DNA of 12,962 bases from Aquifex sp. (GTDB taxonomy: Bacteria > Aquificota > Aquificia > Aquificales > Aquificaceae). The DNA lies in assembly GCA_003978875.1 (NCBI GenBank), contig QNXQ01000211.1:1-12962 (forward strand), read 5' to 3'. This document shows positions 1-7,089 of this stretch, piece after piece. Numbering within the stretch: position 1 is the stretch's first letter; each line of letters starts with the position of its first letter. Both the position numbers and the translations under genes were made by a program. A model generated the notes under the pieces. It saw only the letters and a list, made by a program, of their open reading frames with translations. It made no database searches and was not told the origin of the DNA.

Positions 1-1
1 T

Positions 2-866
2 TTACTTAATCTCAAGGTATCCCCCGAGTCCCTTTACGGGATAGGGGGTAGTAAGCGGAGGATTAGTTCTCCCGCAGGGGTGGGCGGAGAAACGGGTTTT
101 ACTATCTTCTGAAACTTTTCTTCAATTCTTTACCGTTTCTCCGCTCCTTATTCCCACCACATGGAGAGAAAACGGAATAGGTATTTATGGTGATACTGAA
201 CTCTTATCGTACAGAGCATACGTAATGAATGGAATGAAGGTAAAAGAAGGAGAGTTCAAACCTTCAAGTCCTCTTAAAAAACTAAGGCAAAATGGAGCTC
301 AGGCTTCCGCCGATTCTCTTGCCTTCACGGGCAGAGTAGATTTTAAGCTACCGAGAAACCTCACAGTAGGAGCTTCTACTTTTATATCCGGTGTTCAAAA
401 TTCTACAGGAAATAATCTTGGAACACTTTATATGTTTTCTCCGCATATATGGTGGCAGTATGCGGGCTTTGATATACGATTTGTAGGTGCTTACGCTACA
501 GTAAGCAACGCGGAGAAGATAACTCTTGAACTTTCTCCTTCTACCTGTCAAGCGGATAAAACCACCTGTCTCGTATTTCCTAAAAGAATGCAAGGCTTTT
601 ACCTTCAAGTGGCTTACAACGTATTAAGACACTTCGATACAGAACAAGAGCTTTACCTGTTCGGAATGTACGAAAATTACGATACTCACGCTTCGGTACC
701 TTCTGGATATTTAAAACCAAAAGGTTCAGAGGTTCGTATATATAACTTTGGTCTTTCCTATAAACCTCATCCTCTCGTAGCATTAAAGGCGGATTATGTA
801 AGGGAAGATTACAAAGATAAGAAGGATAACGATATATACAGAGCTGCCATTACATGGATGTTCTGA
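2..866 (+). CDS. Porin-like outer-membrane beta-barrel protein, C-terminal part, apparent frameshift
   Basis: Partial gene entering from the left edge. The first in-frame ATG is at 225 (213 residues), but the same frame is open back to 45 and upstream codons look like real protein, including I-P-T-T-W-R-E-N-G-I-G at about 150-182, which I associate with porin-like barrels of this group. Before that, bases 2-46 read sensibly in another frame (LNLKVSPESLYGIG); removing one G from the run at 44-48 joins the two frames. No ATG, GTG or TTG lies between 45 and 225, and I see no ribosome site at 225, so 225 is probably an internal Met. The protein has alternating aromatic/polar strands and ends in Trp-Met-Phe, the terminal Phe expected of a BAM-assembled outer-membrane barrel. 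Solute specificity is unknown. Either a pseudogene or a sequence error near a contig end. Confidence 0.6.
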
Positions 867-929
867 CCCTGCGAGGAGCAAGGGAGTGGGGAAAGGAGGG
901 GCTTAATTGTTTTTAATTGCTACACGGTC

Positions 930-936
930 AGGAGGT
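930..936 (+). promoter_or_regulatory. Strong ribosome binding site before the small ORF
   Basis: AGGAGGT, 7 nt before the ATG at 943. It is among the strongest Shine-Dalgarno sequences in the window and is the main reason for taking the short ORF seriously. The following gene has its own site, CGGAGG at 1078-1083. Confidence 0.5.
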
Positions 937-942
937 AAGAAA

Positions 943-1092
943 ATGTATTCCGATTCATGGATAAAAGAGTATATAAAAGGTTGGTTATGTGTATTGGGAA
1001 AATTTAAAGTATTGATGAGAACTTGTACAGGTAATAAATACTTTTTAATTTCTAATGTGTTATTGATTTTCAATACTCGGAGGCAAAAATGA
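943..1092 (+). CDS. Possible small ORF, 49 residues, unknown function
   Basis: Not recognised. The ATG at 943 follows a near-perfect AGGAGGT (930-936) at 7 nt spacing. The stop TGA overlaps the ATG of the next gene as ATGA (1089-1092), the arrangement of translationally coupled genes. The product is basic, with two Cys (C17, C31) and a short hydrophobic stretch near residues 34-43; no domain is apparent. A TTG at 907 in the same frame, preceded by AAAGGAGGGG, would give 61 residues. Composition is not strongly protein-like, so it could instead be a short leader ORF, or untranslated sequence carrying chance ribosome sites. Confidence 0.35.
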   Translation: MYSDSWIKEYIKGWLCVLGKFKVLMRTCTGNKYFLISNVLLIFNTRRQK

Positions 1093-1613
1093 TTAAAATT
1101 CTACTGCTCTTGCTTTTCCCACTCATTTTTTCGTACAGCAAAGATATAGCTAAACCGGAGGATATTTTAAAGAGCATTTATCCTTCTGCAACCGTAGAGG
1201 TAAGAGATATAGTCCTTTCCGAGAAGCAAGTAAAGGAAGTGGAAAAACTTTCAAGAGTTAAGTTAAATACACGTTTCGTTACCTTCTATATTGTAAAAAA
1301 GGGTAACAAAGTCATTGCCTACGGATATGTGGATATACACAGGGTAAGAACAAAGCCTGAAGCGGTTCTATATGTAATATCACCCGAAGGAAAAATAGAA
1401 CTCATAGAAATCCTGGCTTTTCATGAACCTCTTGAATATTTACCGCCTAAAAACTGGTTGAAACTTTTTCAAGGAAAAGACATAAACGCTCCTCTCCGAG
1501 TAAAAAAAGATATTCCAAACCTTACAGGAGCAACTCTCACCGCAAGAGCCATAGCAAAAAATACCAGAAAGGTTCTTGCTCTATGGAAAGTCTTATTTGG
1601 AGGAGGTAAATGA
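1089..1613 (+). CDS. Exported FMN-binding domain protein (FMN_bind/RnfG-NqrC-like)
   Basis: 174 residues. Residues 1-16 form a signal peptide or membrane anchor (MIK, then a Leu/Phe-rich core), so the protein acts outside the cytoplasm. Near the C-terminus N-L-T-G-A-T-L-T (144-151) matches the [S/T]-G-A-[S/T] flavinylation motif of the FMN-binding domain found in RnfG, NqrC and related redox proteins; Thr149 would carry FMN attached covalently through phosphate by ApbE. The segment of about residues 60-140 fits the rest of the compact domain. Start: CGGAGG at 1078-1083, 5 nt before ATG. It overlaps the small ORF upstream and the membrane-protein gene downstream by ATGA each. Likely a single-domain periplasmic flavin electron carrier; donor and acceptor are unknown, and I see no ApbE gene here. 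Confidence 0.75.
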   Translation: MIKILLLLLFPLIFSYSKDIAKPEDILKSIYPSATVEVRDIVLSEKQVKEVEKLSRVKLNTRFVTFYIVKKGNKVIAYGYVDIHRVRTKPEAVLYVISPEGKIELIEILAFHEPLEYLPPKNWLKLFQGKDINAPLRVKKDIPNLTGATLTARAIAKNTRKVLALWKVLFGGGK

Positions 1614-2521
1614 GGTTTTTTTTATCGGGTAGTATAAAAAGGAATAAACACCTATTTTACATAACTGTTTTTTTATTAATATTTGAAGGAATATTTTGGG
1701 TGTTTAACTGGTTCTATTACAACGCCGTTTTTGGATTTTCCCCTTCAAAGCTGATGGAATTCTTTTTCGGTACACCTGAATATCCCGAAAAAATAGAGCT
1801 TTCTTCTCTACTTCAAGAAGTTCACGTATTCTTTTTTGTAAACTTCTTCGCTTATTTCGTAGCAGCTGCAGTACTTAATTTGGTCCCTACTTTTATGAAA
1901 GGATTTTTAATAGTTTCTACATTCGTTCTTCTTACATTGGAAATTTTGTCAAATTTCTTAATTTATTTTACGGGTGGTCTAGTTTTTCTAAAGCTTTTAT
2001 TCTTCTATATGTATCAGCTTTCTTTCTTACTTATGTTGATTTTTACCTTCCACGGACTCATTTCGGAAGAAGAAAAGACAGACTTTAACTTTTTAAGAAC
2101 CTTAATTATTATATTTGCGGTTTTCGGAATTCTATTTACATTTTTAAATTTTTTTCTATTTAAAGAAAAAATAGGACTCTCACCACAATCTATTAAGGAG
2201 TATTACTTAGGGAATCCAGATAAATTTTTAAGACCTAAAAGTTTTGAAGGACTTGTGAAGGTCTTCCATCCTCACATACTGAGTATCTCAATTTTTTACT
2301 TTACTCTTTCTCATTTTCTCCTTTTTATTCCTTTAAGATTTAAAATCCTACTGATGCTTTCCCTTGTAATATTTCCCATAGTTGAAGCATCAAGCGGTTT
2401 TTTTATTAGGTTTTTTTGGGAGAATTTTGTTTATTTGAAACTCTTCAGCTTCTATATCAGTTCACTCCTCACAATCTTTACTTCCTTTATATTGATAAAG
2501 GAAAGTTGGAAGAGAAACTAG
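1610..2521 (+). CDS. Polytopic membrane protein of unknown function, two repeated 4-helix units
   Basis: 303 residues, not recognised. About eight hydrophobic helices: 14-36, 74-93, 96-120, 125-147, 160-183, 221-240, 244-268, 273-296. The protein is an internal duplication with an offset of 147-149 residues. Matching landmarks are N33/N180, G42-F-S-P/G189-L-S-P, G54/G201, H72/H220, P93/P241, K97/K245, E111/E259 and L127-K-L/L276-K-L. His at or near membrane helices (H72, H148, H220, H222, H235) could bind heme or a metal, but no such family is proven here. Start: GGAGGAGGT just upstream, with ATGA overlap to the FMN-binding gene, so the two are probably co-translated and may be partners. It ends in a CTAG shared with cstA on the other strand. 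Very Phe-rich. Inferred to be an electron-transfer or quinone-interacting subunit; a transporter is an alternative. Confidence 0.75.
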   Translation: MRFFLSGSIKRNKHLFYITVFLLIFEGIFWVFNWFYYNAVFGFSPSKLMEFFFGTPEYPEKIELSSLLQEVHVFFFVNFFAYFVAAAVLNLVPTFMKGFLIVSTFVLLTLEILSNFLIYFTGGLVFLKLLFFYMYQLSFLLMLIFTFHGLISEEEKTDFNFLRTLIIIFAVFGILFTFLNFFLFKEKIGLSPQSIKEYYLGNPDKFLRPKSFEGLVKVFHPHILSISIFYFTLSHFLLFIPLRFKILLMLSLVIFPIVEASSGFFIRFFWENFVYLKLFSFYISSLLTIFTSFILIKESWKRN

Positions 2522-4185
2522 AGAGCAGCAACCTTTCTGGTAGCTTTAACAGATTCAAATATGATAAATAACTCCAGTAGAAGAATTATAAAACTTACGC
2601 TGAAGAGAAGCATATCCCCTTTCATAAGATTGTTCCAAGCGTTAATAGCCATGGCAATGGAAGTAATAAAGAGAACGGATATCATGGGAATTAATATCGG
2701 TAAAGTAGGCTTATTAGCCCTTCTCAGATAGAGGTAACCCACAAGAAGGGCTAATCCGGCGAGAAGTTGATTTGCAGCTCCGAAAACAGGCCAAAATACC
2801 ATTCCTCCTTTTCCACCTTCCTTGGAAAGAACAAGAGTCATAGAAGTAAGAACCGCTACCGCAGAAGCTACCCACGGGTTTAAAAGAAGCTTTATACGAT
2901 ATATTTCCCCCAGCTCGTTCAATATGTATCTCTGGATTCTTACACTTGTATCCATAGTGGTTGCAGCAAAGAGAACTATTAAAGTTGCTATTACCGTTTT
3001 TCCGAATGCAAGAGGTATCCCTATGGAGTAAAGTAAGTTAGCCCCACCTTCTACAACGGCAACTATACTTGAGGATTTTATAGAAGACCAAGATGAGTAA
3101 AGTTCATGGAACTTGTCAGCGGAAAATATAGCTATTCCGGCTGTGGTTGCTATTATTACCGCAAGAGCTAGGGAGCTTTCTCCTAAAAACCCTAAATATC
3201 CTACTGTTCTTGCATCCGTTTCCTTAGCAAGTTGTTTTGAAGAAGTTCCTGAAGAAACCAATGCGTGGAAACCACTCAGCGCCCCGCACGCTATCGTTAT
3301 AAACAAAAACGGAAATATGGGAGGTGCTCCTTCAGGATTTAGGTTTACCACGGGAGCCACTATTTTAGGATTTGCTACTATAGCACCAATATAAAGAAGG
3401 ATTAGTAAAACCAACAGTTGCAGTCCGTTAAGAAAATCTCTGGGCTGGAGAAGAACCCAAACGGGTAGAGATGAAGCAAAGAATGCATACAAGAATAATA
3501 TAAATATCCAAAACATTATGGGAGATATACCGAAAACTTCCGCTACAGGTTTTATATCAACAGGAAATAAACTTCCGATGTATATCCCAAAATACAAAAT
3601 TCCTAAGAATACTAACGTAAGGATAAGAAAATTTACCTTAAGTCTGTATACACTAAACCCGAATATTATTGCCAAGGGAACAACGAGCCACGCCGGGATT
3701 ACACTGCTCGGAAATTTTACAAATAGTAAAGATATAACGTAAGCAAAGACGGCATTCACAAGTATAGCGAGGGCTAGAAGAAGTAAAAGGAATAAAACTC
3801 TCGCCTTTTCACCTACATATTCGCCTAGTATCGTTCCTATGGACTTCCCTTTATGGCGTATTGAAGTAACGAGAGCCGTAAAGTCGTGAACTGCACCGAT
3901 AAATACTGCACCCAGAACCACCCAAAGAAAAGCCGGAAGCCAACCCCATATCACCGCTATTGCTGGCCCTACTATAGGACCTGCACCTGTAATAGAGGTA
4001 AAGTGGTGTCCCAATAAAATCCACTTATTTGTAGGAACAAAGTCAACCCCGTCATTAATCTCACGAGCGGGAGTAGGGTTTTTATCATTTAGCTCAAATA
4101 TCTTCTCGGAGAGATATTTCGAGTAGACAAAATAACCGAAGGCGTAAATGAGTAAAGCTATCGCTATTATAGGTAATACGTTCAT
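2518..4185 (-). CDS. cstA: Carbon starvation protein A family transporter (CstA)
   Basis: 555 residues, an inner-membrane transporter of the CstA family; characterised members import pyruvate or peptides. Family signatures are clear: G-H-H-F-T-S-I-T-G-A-G-P-I-V-G-P-A (59-75), the A-V-H-D-F segment (98-102), a central S-G-T-S-S-K-Q motif, then T-T-M-D-T-S-V-R-I-Q-R-Y and F-W-P-V-F-G-A-A-N-Q-L-L-A-G toward the C-terminus. About 14-16 hydrophobic segments are visible. It is shorter than E. coli CstA (about 700 residues) but within the range of compact members. The ATG at 4185 has no Shine-Dalgarno; a TATTAT box lies 8 nt before it. The gene diverges from tatA over 20 bp, and its TAG stop overlaps that of the convergent membrane-protein gene. 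No two-component regulator of the btsS/btsR type is adjacent. Substrate is not determinable from sequence. Confidence 0.93.
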   Translation of the reverse strand: MNVLPIIAIALLIYAFGYFVYSKYLSEKIFELNDKNPTPAREINDGVDFVPTNKWILLGHHFTSITGAGPIVGPAIAVIWGWLPAFLWVVLGAVFIGAVHDFTALVTSIRHKGKSIGTILGEYVGEKARVLFLLLLLALAILVNAVFAYVISLLFVKFPSSVIPAWLVVPLAIIFGFSVYRLKVNFLILTLVFLGILYFGIYIGSLFPVDIKPVAEVFGISPIMFWIFILFLYAFFASSLPVWVLLQPRDFLNGLQLLVLLILLYIGAIVANPKIVAPVVNLNPEGAPPIFPFLFITIACGALSGFHALVSSGTSSKQLAKETDARTVGYLGFLGESSLALAVIIATTAGIAIFSADKFHELYSSWSSIKSSSIVAVVEGGANLLYSIGIPLAFGKTVIATLIVLFAATTMDTSVRIQRYILNELGEIYRIKLLLNPWVASAVAVLTSMTLVLSKEGGKGGMVFWPVFGAANQLLAGLALLVGYLYLRRANKPTLPILIPMISVLFITSIAMAINAWNNLMKGDMLLFSVSFIILLLELFIIFESVKATRKVAAL

Positions 4186-4192
4186 ATTTATT

Positions 4193-4198
4193 TATAAT
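4193..4198 (+). promoter_or_regulatory. Candidate -10 box of tatA
   Basis: TATAAT, within TTTATAAT at 4191-4198, ending 7 nt before the tatA ATG. Transcription starting about 7 nt downstream would begin at or next to the start codon, giving a leaderless or nearly leaderless message. I see no good -35 hexamer 17 nt upstream (TAGGTA), so this is a motif-based inference. Confidence 0.4.
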
Positions 4199-4199
4199 A
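4194..4199 (-). promoter_or_regulatory. Candidate -10 box of cstA
   Basis: On the minus strand TATTAT ends 8 nt before the cstA ATG and almost coincides with the TATAAT facing tatA. The 20-bp gap between the divergent genes leaves room only for overlapping -10 elements. No -35 element is obvious. Confidence 0.3.
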
Positions 4200-4205
4200 G
4201 AAGAA

Positions 4206-4577
4206 ATGGAACTTCAGCTTTTACTTATCCTTATCATAGCATTCCTACTGTTAGGACCGGAAGGGATGCTAAATCTCGCTACAAAGCTGGGAGAACTTGC
4301 AAGACAAGCCAGAGATCTTATAGACCAGATAAGAATGGAAGCATACGTTGAGGAGTTTAACAAAAAAATCCTTGAAGAGGAAAAGAGGATGAAAGAAGAA
4401 GAGGTCTTACCGGACGATATTTCTCAGGAGCTAAAAGAAGAACTGGAAGATGTGTATGAGGGTTCTGAAGAAGAAGAAAAAGTTGCCGAAAAAGATAAAA
4501 AGGAGGAAAAGGTAAAAGATGAACAACAGGGAAAAACTTCCGGAAATGCCTCTGATAGAACATCTGAGGGAGCTTAG
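4206..4577 (+). CDS. tatA: Sec-independent (Tat) translocase subunit, TatA/TatB family
   Basis: 123 residues with standard TatA/B layout: one short N-terminal membrane helix (about 3-17), the L-G-P-E-G hinge (16-20), an amphipathic helix (about 22-48, K-L-G-E-L-A-R-Q-A-R) and a highly acidic, Lys/Glu-rich cytoplasmic tail. It would build the twin-arginine protein-conducting complex with TatC, encoded next. The GPE hinge is shared by TatA and TatB, so the TatA versus TatB role cannot be settled; polar residues sit at positions 2 (Glu) and 4 (Gln). Its last 19 residues lie in DNA that also encodes the TatC N-terminus, and there the acidic repeat gives way to a Ser/Gly/Thr-rich end. The start has only a weak AGAAG upstream and a TATAAT box 7 nt away. 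Confidence 0.88.
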   Translation: MELQLLLILIIAFLLLGPEGMLNLATKLGELARQARDLIDQIRMEAYVEEFNKKILEEEKRMKEEEVLPDDISQELKEELEDVYEGSEEEEKVAEKDKKEEKVKDEQQGKTSGNASDRTSEGA

Positions 4578-5274
4578 ATATCGTTTAATAGTTTCCATAA
4601 TAGCTTTCCTAATAGGTTCAGGAATAGCTTTCTACTTTGCTAAATACGTATTCGAAATTCTAAAGGAACCCGTTCTAAAATCCTATCCAGAGGTTGAACT
4701 AATAACCCTTTCTCCGACAGAGCCTCTATTTATTCTTATAAAGATTTCTTTAGCTGTGGGCTTTATCCTCGCTTCACCGGTAATCCTCTACCAGATGTGG
4801 AGATTTATAGAGCCTGCGCTTTATTCCCACGAGAAAAGGGCATTTATCCCGCTACTGTTAGGTTCGATTATTTTATTCATTTTAGGTGCAGGATTTGCAT
4901 ACTTTATAGTCCTTCCTTTAGCACTCAAGTTTTTACTTGGTCTCGGTTTTTCTCAATTGATGGCAACCCCTTATCTATCCGTAGATATGTATATTGGTTT
5001 CGTCCTCAAAATGGTAATAGCTTTTGGGATAGCTTTCGAAATGCCTATAGTTCTGTATGTCCTTCAAAGGGCGGGAGTAATTACTCCGGAACAGTTAGGA
5101 CAATTTAGAAAATACTTCATAGTTGTAGCCTTTCTGATAGGAGCTATAATTGCACCCGATGTATCAACGCAAGTTCTTATGGCAATACCCCTTATAGCCC
5201 TTTACGAAGTTTCAATTCTCCTAGGGAAATTGGCAAGGAGAAAAGGAAAGGGTAAAGAGATACAAAAAGCCTAG
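4519..5274 (+). CDS. tatC: Sec-independent protein translocase TatC
   Basis: 251 residues, the multispanning receptor of the twin-arginine pathway, which recognises folded substrates carrying RR signal peptides. Visible family features: the cytoplasmic N-terminal H-L-R-E-L-R-Y-R-L (15-23), L-S-P-T-E-P-L (64-70), the Y-Q-M-W-R-F-I-E-P-A-L-Y segment (91-102), F-E-M-P-I with the conserved membrane Glu (E174), and I-A-P-D-V-S-T-Q near 211-218. Six membrane helices are expected. Two starts are possible: ATG 4519 has AAGG (4509-4512) at 6 nt, whereas ATG 4546 has no clear site but puts the conserved Glu residues at 9 and 165, the numbering I recall for A. aeolicus TatC. The gene overlaps tatA by 59 nt (32 nt from the later start). 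Its TAG stop overlaps the convergent coiled-coil gene through CTAG. Confidence 0.95.
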   Translation: MNNREKLPEMPLIEHLRELRYRLIVSIIAFLIGSGIAFYFAKYVFEILKEPVLKSYPEVELITLSPTEPLFILIKISLAVGFILASPVILYQMWRFIEPALYSHEKRAFIPLLLGSIILFILGAGFAYFIVLPLALKFLLGLGFSQLMATPYLSVDMYIGFVLKMVIAFGIAFEMPIVLYVLQRAGVITPEQLGQFRKYFIVVAFLIGAIIAPDVSTQVLMAIPLIALYEVSILLGKLARRKGKGKEIQKA

Positions 5275-5687
5275 GTTTTATTTAATTTTATAAGTAGATT
5301 GTAGATAATATCCACAGGGATACTTACAGCTTCGTTTATCTGCTCTTTACTCAATGTTTCTAATTCTCTGAAGAAATGATACAACTCAAACAACTCGGCT
5401 ATTGTACAGTAAAGGTCTTTTTCACATTCCCTTAATTCCTCTTCAGCATCCCTTTTCTGTTCAGTGTGTAAGCTTTCCACCATCTCCTGACAGCGTTTCA
5501 CTTCTTCCAAAACTTCGAGTATGTACTTCTCCATTTTCTCTTTATAGTCCTCAACGGTTTCCTGAAGAACGTCTTCTACATTCAGTCCCTGACTTAGTTG
5601 GTGATAAAGTTCTTTTAGTTTGTAGTGTTCTTCCACTTTCGTTACACATTTGTTAACTATATCTCTTATTGGCCTTCTCTTGGACAT
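5271..5687 (-). CDS. Small coiled-coil protein with four cysteines, unknown function
   Basis: 138 residues, not recognised. Almost wholly helical and charged, with heptad-like Leu/Ile/Val spacing from about residue 36 to 115, so probably a soluble coiled-coil or helical-bundle protein. A basic N-terminus (S-K-R-R-P-I-R) precedes it. Four Cys at 14, 66, 88 and 94 are unusually many for its size; C88 and C94 lie close together on one helix. The start is secure: AGGGAGGTG lies 4 nt before ATG 5687. It follows proA by 62 nt on the same strand and is probably co-transcribed with it, but nothing links it to proline synthesis. Its stop shares CTAG with tatC on the opposite strand. Confidence 0.7.
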   Translation of the reverse strand: MSKRRPIRDIVNKCVTKVEEHYKLKELYHQLSQGLNVEDVLQETVEDYKEKMEKYILEVLEEVKRCQEMVESLHTEQKRDAEEELRECEKDLYCTIAELFELYHFFRELETLSKEQINEAVSIPVDIIYNLLIKLNKT

Positions 5688-5749
5688 GTTTCACCTCCCT
5701 CCTTCTGAATATAGTTTTGCAAGTGTTAAATGGAAGGGAAAAGGGAGAT

Positions 5750-7081
5750 TTAAAACTCTTCAAACCATTCTTTTGGTACTCCAAAGTTATCTCTTATTTG
5801 TCCCTCTCCTAAAATTACGAACTTGGGAATAGTGAGTTCTTCAAGAGCCATAGGTCCCCTTGCATGTATCTTATCCGTGGATATTCCCATTTCAGCGCCA
5901 AGTCCGAACTCGTTTCCATCGGTAAAGCGCGTAGATGCATTTACGTAAACTGCCGCAGAATCCACTTCCCTTAAAAATTTCATAGCCTTTGAGTAATTTT
6001 CCGTAATTATTGCATCAGAATGTTTTGAACCATACTTTTCTATAAACGTTATTGCTTCATCAATATCGCTAACTACCTTCACTGCGAGTATGAGATCCAA
6101 AAATTCCTCGTAGTAATCGTCTTCCGTAGCAGGTTTAGCATTCACAAAAGAAAGCTTTGGTTCATTTTTAATGATTTCCAGGCTTTCTTCATCGCACCTG
6201 AGTTCTACACCGGCCTTCCCTAAGTAGTAAGCCATTTTCGGGAAAAATTCCCTGAGGATTTTCCTGTTTATAATCAGGTTTTCAACTGCATTACATACAG
6301 AAGGTCTTTGAACCTTTGCGTTGTAAACTATGTGATAGGCCTTTTGTAGGTCCGCTTCATCATCTACGTATATGTTACATACTCCTTTGTAGTGTTTTAT
6401 TACCGGTACCTTTGCATGTTCTACTACCGCTTTTATCAGACTTTCGCCTCCTCGAGGAATAGCCACATCTATTTTTCCTTCCATTTTGAGTAATTCCCAA
6501 ACGATTTCCCTCTCCGGTCTATCTATAAACTGAATTGCTTCTTCCGGAAAGCCCGTTTCTCTACAAGCTTCCTTTATTAGAGCAACTAAAGAACCGTTCG
6601 AGTGTATTGCTTCTTTTCCGCCTCTCAGGATTACCGCATTTGACGATTTCATACAAAGGGAGCTTGCTTCTATGGTGACGTTTGGTCTCGATTCGTAAAC
6701 TATGAATATTACCCCTAACGGAACCCTCATTCTGCCGACTTTCAAGCCGTTAGGCAGGTTCCACATCTTTACGATTTCGCCCACCGGGTCGGGAAGACTT
6801 GCTACATCTCTGAGAACCTTTATCATGCCGTCTATTCTCTTGTCGTTTAGAATCAGCCTATCTATCACAGCAGACCTGAGGCCCATTTCTTTAGCTTTTT
6901 CTACGTCCTTTTTATTTTCCTCTTTTATATAATCGCGATTCTTGTCAATAAGCTCCGCGATTTTTAAAAGGGTAGCATTTTTAACAGAAGTCTCCAAAGA
7001 GGTAAGTTCCCTGAGGGTATTTCTTGCCTTTTCTACCTTCTCTTCTATGTAGTTTAGAATCTCTTCATTCAGGGCAGTCAT
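5750..7081 (-). CDS. proA: Gamma-glutamyl phosphate reductase (glutamate-5-semialdehyde dehydrogenase)
   Basis: 443 residues, cytoplasmic. It reduces gamma-glutamyl phosphate to glutamate-5-semialdehyde with NADPH, the second step of proline synthesis. Family signatures: G-V-I-F-I-V-Y-E-S-R-P-N-V-T (123-136), I-L-R-G-G-K-E (151-157), the catalytic Cys in R-P-S-V-C-N-A (Cys263), and G-L-G-A-E-M-G-I-S-T-D-K-I-H-A-R-G-P-M (393-411), typical of ProA within the aldehyde dehydrogenase superfamily. It is slightly longer than the E. coli enzyme (417), mainly from a C-terminal extension after about 420. The start lacks a Shine-Dalgarno; a TATAAT lies 8 nt upstream on the same strand. proB (glutamate kinase) is not adjacent, so proline genes appear scattered, as expected for this phylum. 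Diverges from the holB-like gene over 39 bp. Confidence 0.96.
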   Translation of the reverse strand: MTALNEEILNYIEEKVEKARNTLRELTSLETSVKNATLLKIAELIDKNRDYIKEENKKDVEKAKEMGLRSAVIDRLILNDKRIDGMIKVLRDVASLPDPVGEIVKMWNLPNGLKVGRMRVPLGVIFIVYESRPNVTIEASSLCMKSSNAVILRGGKEAIHSNGSLVALIKEACRETGFPEEAIQFIDRPEREIVWELLKMEGKIDVAIPRGGESLIKAVVEHAKVPVIKHYKGVCNIYVDDEADLQKAYHIVYNAKVQRPSVCNAVENLIINRKILREFFPKMAYYLGKAGVELRCDEESLEIIKNEPKLSFVNAKPATEDDYYEEFLDLILAVKVVSDIDEAITFIEKYGSKHSDAIITENYSKAMKFLREVDSAAVYVNASTRFTDGNEFGLGAEMGISTDKIHARGPMALEELTIPKFVILGEGQIRDNFGVPKEWFEEF

Positions 7082-7089
7082 AACTTTAA

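Noticed and set aside
867..884. Imperfect hairpin CCCTGC/GCAAGGG after the porin stop as terminator
   Set aside because: Stem is short and mismatched and is followed by purines rather than a T-run.
907..942. Extension of the small ORF to TTG 907
   Set aside because: Has a possible ribosome site but a weak start codon; ATG 943 with AGGAGGT is the stronger choice. Kept only as an alternative.
3113..3394. 93-residue open frame opposite cstA
   Set aside because: Antisense shadow of a conserved transporter, with no ribosome site or recognisable protein features.
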